Shown piece after piece: positions 1 through 8,069 of a stretch of DNA of 64,000 nucleotides. How positions within the stretch are numbered: the first letter of the stretch is position 1; every line of letters begins with the position of its first letter. The stretch is from Prauserella endophytica (GTDB lineage: Bacteria; Actinomycetota; Actinomycetes; Mycobacteriales; Pseudonocardiaceae). The stretch lies in NCBI RefSeq assembly GCF_005146945.1, contig NZ_SWMS01000008.1, forward strand, positions 239,906 to 303,905, in the 5' to 3' direction. Made by a program: the position numbers and the translations under genes. The notes beneath the pieces are model-generated. The model had not been told where the DNA came from. It saw nothing but the letters and a program-made list of their open reading frames with translations, and did not search any database.

Positions 1-2
1 TA

Positions 3-332
3 CGCCCGCAGCAGCAACAGGCGACGCTGCCGGCGGAGCTCCGAGGCCGGGCCGTACGGTTCGACGCCGGGCCAACCGATCGGACTGGCTGCACGAGCGC
101 GTGGCGCATCCCTGTGCCGCCCGGCAACCCTGTGCTGCAGCTCCGTCCGGACGCCGTTCCAGTGATTCTCGTCGGCGACCCGCAGTGGCAGCCCGCCGCG
201 CTGGTCCAGCACACCGTCTTCGTCGATCATCACGGCATGCCAGCAGCGCCCGGACAGCCTGGGCATCCGCAGATTGTCGATGTACCTGAACTGCCGTATC
301 TGTGGACCGCCGCCATAGAACGCTGGTATTGA
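3..332 (+). CDS. C-terminal part of an unrecognised protein (cut by window edge)
   Basis: An open frame enters from the left edge and stops at 330-332. It encodes about 109 residues ending in PYLWTAAIERWY. The visible part is rich in proline, glutamine and hydrophobic residues around VILVGDPQWQPAALVQHTVFV. I do not recognise the family. The frame has no internal stop and reads more like protein than the alternative frame starting at 101, but because the N-terminus is outside the window, both the coding call and the function are uncertain. Confidence 0.4.
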   Translation, partial: RPQQQQATLPAELRGRAVRFDAGPTDRTGCTSAWRIPVPPGNPVLQLRPDAVPVILVGDPQWQPAALVQHTVFVDHHGMPAAPGQPGHPQIVDVPELPYLWTAAIERWY

Positions 333-382
333 CGCCGAGCAACGGCCGATCGTCGGAGATTCTCGTTGCTGATTGCGGCAGG

Positions 383-874
383 TCAGTCTTTCCCTTCGCG
401 GACATCCTTCCCCTGTTCGGCGAACGCCTTGAAATCCTGCATGTGCTGTTGCGACTGCTTGCGGAAGGCGCTGGGCATGAGAAGCCCCACCAGCCGCATC
501 AGCAGGCCGCTGAACCGGTATTCGCTTTCTTGCTCCCAGAGCGTCGTCTCGGGATTGGCTTCGGTCAGCCGATCGCGCACGATGCTCCACATGCCCGGGC
601 CGACGATCTCTCGGTCGAAGTGAACGACGGTTTCTTTCGGGATCCCGTGCAGGTCTGCCGGATCCCGGCGTGTGATCGTTTCGGTACATTCGATCTTACG
701 CTTCCCCGACTGCATCACGACCCGCGATTTGGTACCGAGCTGCCCGTGTATCCCATTCACGGGCTCGTGCAGCACCATGCTGCGCAGCCACTTCGGTAGT
801 TGTGCCGGGTCGGCGAGCAGCTGGGCCACTTTCTCTCGCGGCAGAGCGATCTCGATCGAGTTGGTGTACTTCAT
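383..874 (-). CDS. SRPBCC (START-like) family protein
   Basis: This 163-residue protein begins MKYTNSIEIALPREKVAQLLADP, the usual first strand and helix of the SRPBCC/polyketide-cyclase fold (a hydrophobic ligand-binding barrel). It continues with PKWLRSMVLHEPVNG and a C-terminal helix (QSQQHMQDFKAFAE) that closes the cavity. The first ATG in frame is at 883, but an AAAGGA sequence lies at the right distance from 874, so I chose 874. No catalytic residues can be inferred; members bind lipids or aromatic ligands or act as cyclases. It is a single gene with a small inverted repeat upstream. Confidence 0.75.
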   Translation of the reverse strand: MKYTNSIEIALPREKVAQLLADPAQLPKWLRSMVLHEPVNGIHGQLGTKSRVVMQSGKRKIECTETITRRDPADLHGIPKETVVHFDREIVGPGMWSIVRDRLTEANPETTLWEQESEYRFSGLLMRLVGLLMPSAFRKQSQQHMQDFKAFAEQGKDVREGKD

Positions 875-899
875 GGCGCGCATTCCTTTTAGGGGTGGG

Positions 900-914
900 A
901 CAACATGCTGTTGT
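900..914. promoter_or_regulatory. Short inverted repeat upstream of the SRPBCC gene
   Basis: ACAACA and TGTTGT flank a 3-bp centre, a perfect 6+3+6 palindrome 26 bp upstream of the leftward SRPBCC start. It could be an operator for a small homodimeric repressor. No regulator gene lies directly beside it, so the role is a guess. Confidence 0.3.
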
Positions 915-1025
915 GTTACACGTCCTGCTCCTCGACGGAGAGGTCTGACATTCGTTTCGCGATTGACAATTCTCGTCGGCGGCGCAGTTCCCAGGGATGC
1001 TCGTCAGCCCACCGCAGCGGGGAGG

Positions 1026-1670
1026 TCAGGCCGGGTCGGGTGCGTAGAAGTTGGTGGTGGCCTCGACTGCGGCCGCGACGTGCTCCGGTTCGCCACCGGC
1101 GGCCAGGTGAGCCTCGCCCCAGGCCGCGGCGCTGCGCCGGATGAACTCGCGCACTTCGGGCGATTTCTCGACCGCCTCGTGGTCGGTGGTCTCGTCACCG
1201 GCCAACAGCCGGGCCAGGGCGAGGAGATACAGGTCCCAGCCAACGCCGCCGGCACCGGGGCCGTAGGTCGGGAAGAGGGGTTCCTCGACGACCGCTGCGT
1301 GGATCAGCTCGAATTCGGTGTCGCCGGTGGGGCCCGGGGCCAGACGCACCTCCACCTCGCTCGTGCCGGGCCACGCGTCGGCGTCCGGTCCGTAGAGCCA
1401 GGACACCTTGAGCAGACGCGGCGGCTCGCACCGGAGGATCTCGCCGTGCTCACCACCCTCCAATTCGAACTTCCCGCCGAGCCGCAGGTCACCGGTGACC
1501 GGTTTCAACCAGCGATGGAGCCGCTCGGGACTGGTAAGGGCGTCCCAGACGTCCTCGATCTGCGCTTCGTATCGACGCCGCACCTCAATGGTGTACGCGT
1601 CGCCTGCGGGCACGCTGCCCTTCCCCATGGCCCGGCGCGCGGCGGCCAGTTCGTCCAGTACGTCTTTCAT
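1026..1670 (-). CDS. AHSA1/SRPBCC domain protein
   Basis: This 214-residue protein contains an AHSA1-type SRPBCC domain at about residues 25-150: YTIEVRRRYEAQIEDVWDALTSPERLHRWLKPVTGDLRLGG and later HGEILRCEPPRLLKVSW, both signatures of the family. The C-terminal 60 residues form an acidic helical tail. In actinobacteria such genes commonly follow a small ArsR repressor and are co-transcribed with it. Here the start codon overlaps the stop of a truncated ArsR gene (ATGA, 1667-1670), so translational coupling is expected. The ligand is unknown. Confidence 0.8.
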   Translation of the reverse strand: MKDVLDELAAARRAMGKGSVPAGDAYTIEVRRRYEAQIEDVWDALTSPERLHRWLKPVTGDLRLGGKFELEGGEHGEILRCEPPRLLKVSWLYGPDADAWPGTSEVEVRLAPGPTGDTEFELIHAAVVEEPLFPTYGPGAGGVGWDLYLLALARLLAGDETTDHEAVEKSPEVREFIRRSAAAWGEAHLAAGGEPEHVAAAVEATTNFYAPDPA

Positions 1671-1810
1671 GTCGTGTTCCCTTCGCTGATGGATCGGTGC
1701 CGGACGGCCCGGACCACATCCGTGATCGCGCCAGAGGTCAGCTCACCCTTGGCGAGCAGCTCCAGAATGCGCCGGCGTACCGGGTCGCCGAGGATGTCGA
1801 ACGCGTGCAC
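1667..1810 (-). pseudogene. Truncated ArsR-family repressor
   Basis: A GTG-started frame of only 47 residues begins HAFDILGDPVRRRILELLAKGELTSGAITDVV, the unmistakable first two helices of the ArsR winged helix. After DVVRA it runs straight into RHRSISEGNTT and stops, overlapping the next gene by 4 bp. Intact family members continue through the recognition helix and wing to about 100 residues, so an internal deletion has removed the DNA-reading half while keeping the C-terminal overlap with the SRPBCC gene. It is probably non-functional as a repressor but may still carry translation into the downstream gene. Confidence 0.7.
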
Positions 1811-1834
1811 AAACCCGGATCGTACCAGTCTCCA

Positions 1835-1844
1835 CTTATATAAG
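1835..1844. promoter_or_regulatory. Possible ArsR operator/promoter
   Basis: CTTATATAAG, a perfect 10-bp AT-rich palindrome in otherwise GC-rich DNA, lies 25 bp upstream of the ArsR GTG codon. ArsR repressors usually bind AT-rich palindromes overlapping the -10 region of their own promoter, and TATA here could be that -10 element. Confidence 0.45.
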
Positions 1845-2119
1845 GCAGTGCTGTCATGCTGGTGCTACGTTCGGCTTGGAGTTCGTCTTCGGTCCCGGAC
1901 TCTGCGGGAGCAGACGAGTGCGGAGGATGTGGCGAGGGAGGAAGACTGTCTTGCGTTCGTGGCGTCGGAGGCCCGCCCCGCTGGACCCATCGAACGCGCC
2001 ACGGCCTAGCTCCGCGGGAAATCCGCGCCGGGCGGCTTCGGACCCCCGCGTTGTTCACTCGCCGGCGAGCGCGCACGTCGACCCTGCGGCGACCCGGACG
2101 TCATCCCACGGCGACTCGG

Positions 2120-2395
2120 TCAACGTGCTGGATAGGCACCTACCGTTTCCGCGGCGATCAGCCATTTGGCATGCGCCTCATCTCGCGGGTCCACCTTCCC
2201 GGTGTCGATCACGGTACGCCACCAGTTCAGGAACTCATCGTCCTTGACCTTGCCCAGCACAGCGGGTGTTGCGGTCTCGATGGTCCGCGTGACTTGGTCA
2301 TGGTCTGCCTCAGCATCACCAACGTAGGCAAATCCCCTCGTCACCTCTACGGCAGTAGAAGCCATCGAGGCCGGCCCGATCCCGGGCTCGGCCAC
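2120..2395 (-). CDS. Hypothetical 91-residue protein
   Basis: I do not recognise this frame. It encodes 91 residues with a plausible globular composition. The C-terminal half (AVLGKVKDDEFLNWWRTVIDTGKVDPRDEAHAKWLIAAETVGAYPAR) looks like a helical domain. Position 2396 onward has no clear partner gene. It could be a real small protein or the tail of a decayed gene; surrounding frames are worse. The 310 bp between it and the ArsR remnant show nothing I can name. Confidence 0.4.
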   Translation of the reverse strand: MAEPGIGPASMASTAVEVTRGFAYVGDAEADHDQVTRTIETATPAVLGKVKDDEFLNWWRTVIDTGKVDPRDEAHAKWLIAAETVGAYPAR

Positions 2396-2502
2396 TCTTT
2401 CGTGGCATCACTGTTACATCCAACATACTGGTGCTTGAACGCACTCCAACCCAGAACCGGCGTTCTGCCCCACCCGTCACGCCTGCGGCGGCGGTGGTGG
2501 GC

Positions 2503-2985
2503 ATGACCGGCGCTGTGATCGATCCGGTCGCCTTCCCGACCACGCCTATCCAGGACTGGTGCTCCCCGATGACCGCCGCGTCCCACTGGCTGCTGCCCTT
2601 GGTCACACTCCCCACGCCACGCACCGGGGCCGCCGTGTACGGACCGGCGGCCGTCGACTGCCGCGGACGGATCGCCGACCGCACAGTGTTCGACGCGCTG
2701 GGCTGGGTAGCCGGGACACCCCTGACCATCAGCGTCACCCACGGGGCGAGTCCGTCGGCGACGCGCTCGATAAACGCGGCCTGCCTAACGTCGGCGGAGA
2801 GAGTGACGAACTCGCTACGCAGTGAGGAGCGCCAGCGCGGCGACGATGGCCGATCCGGTTCCCGCGATCGCGCTCACCGCCGCCGCGGCGTTGGACGTGT
2901 TCGACCAGAACTTCGCGAACAACTCGCCCCACTTGCTGGCCTGCACGGCCATTTTCATCTTCTGCCACTTGTGTTCCCGCAATGA
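2503..2985 (+). pseudogene. Decayed AbrB/SpoVT-like regulator
   Basis: From the ATG at 2503 the frame encodes TGAAVYGPAAVDCRGRIADR followed by TVFDALGWVAGTPLTISVTHGA. This resembles the N-terminal part of actinobacterial AbrB/MazE/SpoVT-type small regulators (a 'GRVADR..LGW.PGTRL' pattern). The expected second half with the looped-hinge helix is not recognisable, and the frame runs on antisense through the membrane protein gene that ends at 2815. I therefore read it as a truncated copy. The family call rests on remembered pattern similarity only. Confidence 0.35.
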
Positions 2986-3219
2986 GCAGCCAAGCAGCAG
3001 GCCGTTGGAGTTCCGGCGGCAACCGAGACCGTCTCGTGTCGTCGCCATGCACCACGTCGGCACGGCGAACAGCATGTACACGATGGCCAATGACGAGGCG
3101 ATCAGAATGAAGGCCGCACTCACGTTGCCCGATGCCCATCCGTACACGATAATCGGCAAAAGCAGATAACCGAAATAGCGGCCAAGGAATCCCGTCGAAC
3201 TCTTACGTTTCCTCCCCAT
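2815..3219 (-). CDS. Small membrane protein, hypothetical
   Basis: The 134-residue product begins with a basic segment (MGRKRKSS), then two closely spaced hydrophobic spans (about residues 10-28 and 30-50), a soluble part and a C-terminal hydrophobic helix (about 112-133). The middle holds a cysteine-rich motif, VPTWCMATTRDGLGCRRNSNGLLLGCSLREHKWQK, with three cysteines that could bind metal or form disulfides; the arrangement resembles conserved actinobacterial hypotheticals. I chose the ATG at 3219 over an upstream one at 3255 because MGRKRK is a typical start. Function unknown. Confidence 0.65.
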   Translation of the reverse strand: MGRKRKSSTGFLGRYFGYLLLPIIVYGWASGNVSAAFILIASSLAIVYMLFAVPTWCMATTRDGLGCRRNSNGLLLGCSLREHKWQKMKMAVQASKWGELFAKFWSNTSNAAAAVSAIAGTGSAIVAALALLTA

Positions 3220-3467
3220 GCGCCTCAATTTTAGCCGAGAACGCCGGAGGGCCAAGCGCCTGAATGTGTCCGCTAATTGAACAGGATATCACTGACAAAA
3301 AAAGAACACTGGTGTAACTACGGCTCCGTCGGGCGAGTCGAGTACCCGTTCGCTCCATCGCCCGCCACCGTAGGTGACCGCTGCTGGCGCTCACCGCCCC
3401 GCGCGGCCGACTTCGAACGAATCGAAGGCCGTGCTACCGGGGACCGCGAGGAGTACGGTTTCCGCAG

Positions 3468-5147
3468 GTGCGCCGGGAGGGGCTCCTTGACACCAACGTC
3501 GGCGACATCGCCGAAGCCGTGGGCCTGCGCAAGGCGACCTTCTACCACTACGTGAAGAGCAAGGCGCAGATCCTGGTGTGGATCCACGACGACACTACGG
3601 GTCCGTTGTTGGAACGGCTGGAGAAGGACATCGCCAACGGCATCGAACCTCGTGAAGGCTTGCGTCATGTCGCCGCCGACGGCAGCGCCACCTTCGCCGG
3701 CTTGCTCGGGGCATGCGAGCGGATGGCCGCCGGTTACGCGGCCGCGGGCCTGCGGCCGGGGGGACGGGTGGGCGTGCTGATGCCCAACGGGCTGCGCTGG
3801 CTCACCGCGACCCTCGGCGCGCACCTCGCCGGTCTGGTCGCGGTCCCGGTCAACACCTGGTACCGCTCCTCCGAATACGCCTACGTGATCGAGCGGGCCG
3901 GGCTGCGCGCCGTCGTCACCGACGACAAGCTGTTCGGCCGCGACGTCCTCGCCGACCTGGCCCAGGCCGGGTACGGCGAGCTCTACGGCGAATCCCGCCG
4001 CGACTACCTCGGCGCGCTCACCTGGCCCGCCGGCGCCGAGCTGCCCCCGGCGCTGCCCGCCGGCCCGCCCGTCGACGTGCCGGTCGGCCCCGGCGACCTC
4101 GCGGCGATCCTGTTCACCAGCGGCAGCACGGCGAAACCCAAACCGGTCCCGCTGCGCCACGGCCCGCTGGTCGCCAACCCTCGCGAGATCGGCCGCCGCC
4201 AGCACCTGCGCCCCGGCGACCGGCTGTGGATCTCGGCGCCGTTCTTCTTCGGCTACGGTACGGCCAACGCCCTGCCCGTCGCCCTCACCCACGCCACCAC
4301 GCTCTGCCTGCAGGAACGGCTCGACGGCGACGAGGCGCTGGCCTTCATCGAGCGTGAGCGCTGCACCGTCTACTACGGACTCGCGCCGACCACCCGCGCG
4401 CTGCTGTCCGCGCCGTCGTTCGGCAAGCGCGACATCTCGTCGCTGCGCACCGGCACCTGCGGGTTCACCGCGGAGGACAAACGGCTGGTGATCGAGGAAC
4501 TCGGCGTCAGCCAGGTCTGCAGCATGTACGGGCTCACCGAGGGCTACGGCCACTCCGCGGTCAGCGACGCCTTCGACCCCGTCGACGCCAAACTCCAGAC
4601 GTGCGGCACCGCGTTGCCCACCCAGCGCATCCGGATCGTGGACGACGCCGGTGCGCCGTGCCCGGCCGGGGTCACCGGCGAGATCGAGCTGTCCGGCGCG
4701 GTCATCGACGGCTACCTCGACGCGCCGGAACTGGACGCCGACGCGTTCCGCGACGGCTGGTTCCGCACCGGCGACCTCGGGCGGCTCGACGAGTACGGCC
4801 GGCTCCACTTCGCCGGGCGGCGCAAGGAGATGATGAAGGTAAGGGGGATCAACATCGCCCCCGCGGAGGTCGAGGACATCCTCATCAGCCACCCGGCGGT
4901 CGACCAGGCCTTCGTCATGGGCGTGCCAGGCGATGCGGGCGAGGAGGTGATGGCCTGCGTGCTGGTGTCGCGCGACCCCGGCACCGACCGGGAGGGCCTC
5001 ATCGCGGACGTGACCGCCCACATCCGCGCCCGCGCCGCCAGCTACAAGGTGCCCGGCCGGTTCCTGCTGATGGCCGCGGCCGATCTGCCGCTCACCGACA
5101 CCGGCAAGGTCAGCAAGCTCAAGCTCCGCGAGGTGTTCGATGCCTGA
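3468..5147 (+). CDS. Chimera: TetR N-terminus fused to truncated AMP-dependent acyl-CoA ligase
   Basis: From a GTG start, residues 1-65 are a TetR DNA-binding domain (DTNVGDIAEAVGLRKATFYHYVKSKAQIL). At about residue 67 the protein switches within a few residues into an acyl-CoA ligase (ADGSATFAGLLGACERMAAGYAAAG). The ligase keeps the adenylate site (LFTSGSTAKPKPV, with Ala and Pro where Gly is usual), the hinge region (GWFRTGDLGRLDEYGRLHFAGRRKEMMKVRG) and the C-terminal lysine region (TDTGKVSKLKLRE), but lacks roughly its first 30 residues. This looks like a deletion joining two neighbouring genes in frame, not a designed fusion. It overlaps the SMP-30 gene by 8 bp, so they were an operon. 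Confidence 0.75.
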   Translation: MRREGLLDTNVGDIAEAVGLRKATFYHYVKSKAQILVWIHDDTTGPLLERLEKDIANGIEPREGLRHVAADGSATFAGLLGACERMAAGYAAAGLRPGGRVGVLMPNGLRWLTATLGAHLAGLVAVPVNTWYRSSEYAYVIERAGLRAVVTDDKLFGRDVLADLAQAGYGELYGESRRDYLGALTWPAGAELPPALPAGPPVDVPVGPGDLAAILFTSGSTAKPKPVPLRHGPLVANPREIGRRQHLRPGDRLWISAPFFFGYGTANALPVALTHATTLCLQERLDGDEALAFIERERCTVYYGLAPTTRALLSAPSFGKRDISSLRTGTCGFTAEDKRLVIEELGVSQVCSMYGLTEGYGHSAVSDAFDPVDAKLQTCGTALPTQRIRIVDDAGAPCPAGVTGEIELSGAVIDGYLDAPELDADAFRDGWFRTGDLGRLDEYGRLHFAGRRKEMMKVRGINIAPAEVEDILISHPAVDQAFVMGVPGDAGEEVMACVLVSRDPGTDREGLIADVTAHIRARAASYKVPGRFLLMAAADLPLTDTGKVSKLKLREVFDA

Positions 5148-6009
5148 CATCCGGTTGCTCACCAGCGGGGTCGGCTTCACCGAAGGTCCCTTGTGGACCA
5201 GCGACGGCCGCCTGCTCGTGACCAGCGTGTCCCGCGGCCAGGTCCTCGAACTCGACCACCGCACCGGCACCGTGGTGCGCCGCGTCGAGACCGGCGGGGG
5301 CCCCAACGGGCTCGCCGAGGACGAGCACGGCCGGGTGTGGGTCGCCCAGAACGGGGGATCGGTGCGGCGGAGCAGCTCGCACCGCCCGGCCGCCGCGGGA
5401 CTGCAGACGCTGCTCGGCGGCACGGTCCTGGACGCGCTCACCACCGGGGTGCGCGCACCCAACGACCTGGTCCGCGGCCCGGACGGGCGGATCTGGTTCA
5501 CCGACCCGGGCAGCCCCCACGAGGAGGGCCCCGGCCAGCTGTTCGCCTACGACCCGCGGGACGGCCGGCTCGAGGTGATGGCCGACGGGATCGGCTTCCC
5601 CAACGGGCTGGCCTTCGACCTCGACGGAACCCGCCTGATCGTCGCCGCCACCCGCGAACGCCGTCTGCTCGGCTACACCTGGGACGGGGCGTCCCTGCGC
5701 TTCGATGGCGTCCTCGCCGCGCTTCCCGGCGGGCCGGACGGCCTGGCGTTCGACTCCGACGGACGGCTCTACGCGGCCCTGCCCGACGCCGACCGGATCG
5801 CGGTACTCGACGCCGATGGCACACCACGTGCCCCGATTCGCTTTCCGGACGGCACCTTTCCGACCAACCTCTGCTTCGCGGGCCCGGCCCGCGACACACT
5901 CGTCGTTACGGCGGCCAAGGGCGGCCGGGTGCTCGCTCTCGACGGCGTCGCCACCGGACCCCGGCACCTCGTGCCGTCACCCACCACCGCGAGGACACAC
6001 CCTGCCTGA
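5140..6009 (+). CDS. SMP-30/gluconolactonase/LRE family protein
   Basis: This 289-residue six-bladed beta-propeller has the family hallmarks: FTEGPLW near the start (metal-ligand Glu), then GGGPNGLAEDEHGRVWVAQNGG, VRAPNDLVRGPDGRIWFTDPG and GGPDGLAFDSDGRLYAALP. Family members hydrolyse lactones or related esters with a divalent metal. The start overlaps the upstream ligase gene by 8 bp, and its stop overlaps an acyl-CoA dehydrogenase remnant, so a former CoA-ester/lactone operon is likely. The substrate cannot be told. The propeller appears complete, but its partners are both damaged. Confidence 0.82.
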   Translation: MPDIRLLTSGVGFTEGPLWTSDGRLLVTSVSRGQVLELDHRTGTVVRRVETGGGPNGLAEDEHGRVWVAQNGGSVRRSSSHRPAAAGLQTLLGGTVLDALTTGVRAPNDLVRGPDGRIWFTDPGSPHEEGPGQLFAYDPRDGRLEVMADGIGFPNGLAFDLDGTRLIVAATRERRLLGYTWDGASLRFDGVLAALPGGPDGLAFDSDGRLYAALPDADRIAVLDADGTPRAPIRFPDGTFPTNLCFAGPARDTLVVTAAKGGRVLALDGVATGPRHLVPSPTTARTHPA

Positions 6010-6140
6010 GCTTGACCACCGAAGAGCAGTTCATCGTCGGCACCGTTCGAGACTTCGTGGACCGCGAGGTCCGGCCGGTGACGCGGGATCTGGAGGACGA
6101 CAACACCTAGCCGGAGAAGCTCATCGAGACGATGAAGGTC
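6006..6140 (+). pseudogene. N-terminal remnant of an acyl-CoA dehydrogenase
   Basis: Right after the SMP-30 gene, a frame reads SLTTEEQFIVGTVRDFVDREVRPVT, then an amber codon (6108-6110), then PEKLIETMKVF. This is the acyl-CoA dehydrogenase N-terminus, in which the stop replaces the tyrosine of the usual (T/E)YPEKLIE motif. After about 45 residues the similarity ends. The gene is broken by both a nonsense codon and a truncation. Its position shows that it was the third gene of the ligase-SMP-30 operon. Confidence 0.65.
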
Positions 6141-6677
6141 TTCCTCCGCCACCAAAGCGGAGTGCCCAAGGATGCTCGTCCCGGTGTGCTGGGAACAGCA
6201 CCGCGGGCGCGGGGACGACAGCGTGGCCCCTGCACGAGTTGCGAGCGGGAGCGGCGGAGGAAGCTCCCGGCTTTACTTCAACACCGCTGTAGCCAAGGCA
6301 CGCTCACCACGGGCGCGGAGCTTACATCCCACAGATGGTGGATCGGGTCTCCCTGTTGCTGATGCGGCCAAGTCGCAGGGAGCCATGGCTGCGCTGGTAG
6401 CAGCATCTGGAAATGGTCCGTTCGGTCTCTTGTCCAATGACTGGCTATGCCCATTGGGCGAAGGTCGGACGAATGTTGAGCGTTCTTCGATTCTGGTGTC
6501 CTCTGTTAGCGCGGAAACACGATACGAATGACGCTAGAGAAGAAGGCCTCCATCCGCCCCGGCCTCAACAACCCACCACGCGGACAGCCGAAGAAGTCCA
6601 CCGTGATGGAGATCGCGCTGTCCTCGCCCCGGAGCGGCGCGTCCTGCTGTGGAGCACCGGTGCCCTGCCCGCGGAAC
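6141..6677. other. Intergenic stretch without recognisable gene
   Basis: This 540-bp stretch separates the broken acyl-CoA dehydrogenase from the UbiD gene. Its middle (about 6290-6540) is visibly lower in GC than the flanks. Frames exist on both strands but none gives a protein I recognise. It may hold the terminator of the leftward UbiD operon and decayed DNA from a rearrangement. Confidence 0.5.
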
Positions 6678-8060
6678 TCAGCGCACCGCGTCGCGCCACG
6701 ATGCCGGTGCGGGGCTCGTCAGCGCCCCGATGTCCAGGTCGTCCACACCCGGTACGCGGATGCGCAGGAAGCGCATGGGTTCGGCCCCGGCCGGGACGGT
6801 GGCGTCGAAGCCGAGCCGCGCGCCGACCCCGTCGACCGTGGAAGGGTCCAGTTTGGACCCTTGGGTGCCCTGCACGACGACGAGGTCGCGGTCGGCCTGG
6901 AACCGTGTCGCCACCGCCCACTCGACCTCCGTCGGGTCAGTGACGTCGACATCGGCGTCCACCACGGTCACGTGCTTGACGTCGTAGTGCACGGCCAGTG
7001 CGGCGAGCAGGACGTTCTTCGCCTCGCCCGGCGCTGGACCGTCGACCTGCACGTACAGGTGGTACCGGCACGTGCCGCCGAGGGAAAGGTGCACGCCGGT
7101 GACGCACGGGAAATTGCGGCGCAGCTCGGAGAGGAACGAGCCTTCCCTCGGGATGCAGCCGAGCAGCAGGTGCTCCCTGCCGCCGCCGACGATGGTGTGG
7201 AACAGCGGGTCCCGGCGGTGGGTGACGGTGCTCAGCGCGATCACGTGCCGATCGGCGCGCTGCCCGTAGTACTGCGGGAACTCGCCGAACGGGCCTTCCG
7301 GCTCGCGGACGTCGGCCAGCAACTTGCCCTCCAGCACGATCTCGGCGTCGGCTGGCACCATGATGTTGCTGTCGAGGCAACGCACCACGGGCAGCGGTTC
7401 ACCGCGGAGCGCTCCGGAGATCTCCAGCTCGTCCTGTCCGAGCGGCACCGCGGCCTGCGAGGCCATGAGGGTGAGCGGGTCGGCGCCGATCACGATCGCC
7501 ACGTCGAGGTCTTCGCCGAGGCGTTCGCGGTTACGGAAGAACGCGAGGGTGTGCCGGGGCAGCAGCAGCGCGCCGAGCCGGTCGGGTCCGCTGACCTGGA
7601 GCCGGTGGATCGAGACGTTCTGTGTGCCCGTCTCACGGTCACGGGTGATCAGCAGTCCCGCCGTGAGGTAGGCGCCGTGGTCGTGCTCGTTGTGGGTGGG
7701 CAGGGGCAGCAGCCGGGCGAGGTCCACGTCGGTGTGCACGACCTCCTGGCACGCGCCGTCGGTGACCGGCGCCGACGGCACCGGTTCCCGGCACGCCTGC
7801 TGGAAGCGGCCCACGAGGTCGGGCTCGGCTACTCCGGCGGCCTCGGCCATCCAGCCGCGCTGGGACAGCAGTCCCGAAACCACCGGCACCGGATGCCCGC
7901 CCGGCTTCGGGAACAGGGTGGCCTGGGTCCCGTCGAGCCGGTTGGCGATACCGGCGACGCCGAAGCGGAGATCGACTCCGCGCTCGGCGAGCGCGAGCCG
8001 TCCGGTTTCCTGCAGCCTGTCGAGCCATGTGCGCAACCGCGCACCAGGTGGAAGTGCCAT
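6678..8060 (-). CDS. hmfF: UbiD-family prFMN-dependent decarboxylase, probable furan-2,5-dicarboxylate decarboxylase
   Basis: This 460-residue UbiD enzyme decarboxylates an aromatic or heteroaromatic acid using prenylated FMN. The conserved catalytic residues are visible: Arg153 in NVSIHRLQV, and Glu255 and Glu260 in PEGPFGEFPQYYG. The cofactor must come from UbiX, and a UbiX gene is the last gene of the opposite arm of the cluster (25955). With furoyl-CoA type genes nearby, the best match is HmfF, which converts 2,5-furandicarboxylate to 2-furoate. Decarboxylation of a hydroxybenzoate is the main alternative. It is the last gene of the leftward operon, 9 bp after the FMN dehydrogenase. Confidence 0.85.
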   Translation of the reverse strand: MALPPGARLRTWLDRLQETGRLALAERGVDLRFGVAGIANRLDGTQATLFPKPGGHPVPVVSGLLSQRGWMAEAAGVAEPDLVGRFQQACREPVPSAPVTDGACQEVVHTDVDLARLLPLPTHNEHDHGAYLTAGLLITRDRETGTQNVSIHRLQVSGPDRLGALLLPRHTLAFFRNRERLGEDLDVAIVIGADPLTLMASQAAVPLGQDELEISGALRGEPLPVVRCLDSNIMVPADAEIVLEGKLLADVREPEGPFGEFPQYYGQRADRHVIALSTVTHRRDPLFHTIVGGGREHLLLGCIPREGSFLSELRRNFPCVTGVHLSLGGTCRYHLYVQVDGPAPGEAKNVLLAALAVHYDVKHVTVVDADVDVTDPTEVEWAVATRFQADRDLVVVQGTQGSKLDPSTVDGVGARLGFDATVPAGAEPMRFLRIRVPGVDDLDIGALTSPAPASWRDAVR

Positions 8061-8069
8061 GCTGTCCTC

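Noticed and set aside
3318..5501. Leftward 727-codon frame over the ligase and SMP-30 genes
   Set aside because: It is a GC-driven shadow rich in Arg, Ala, Gly and Asp with no domain pattern.
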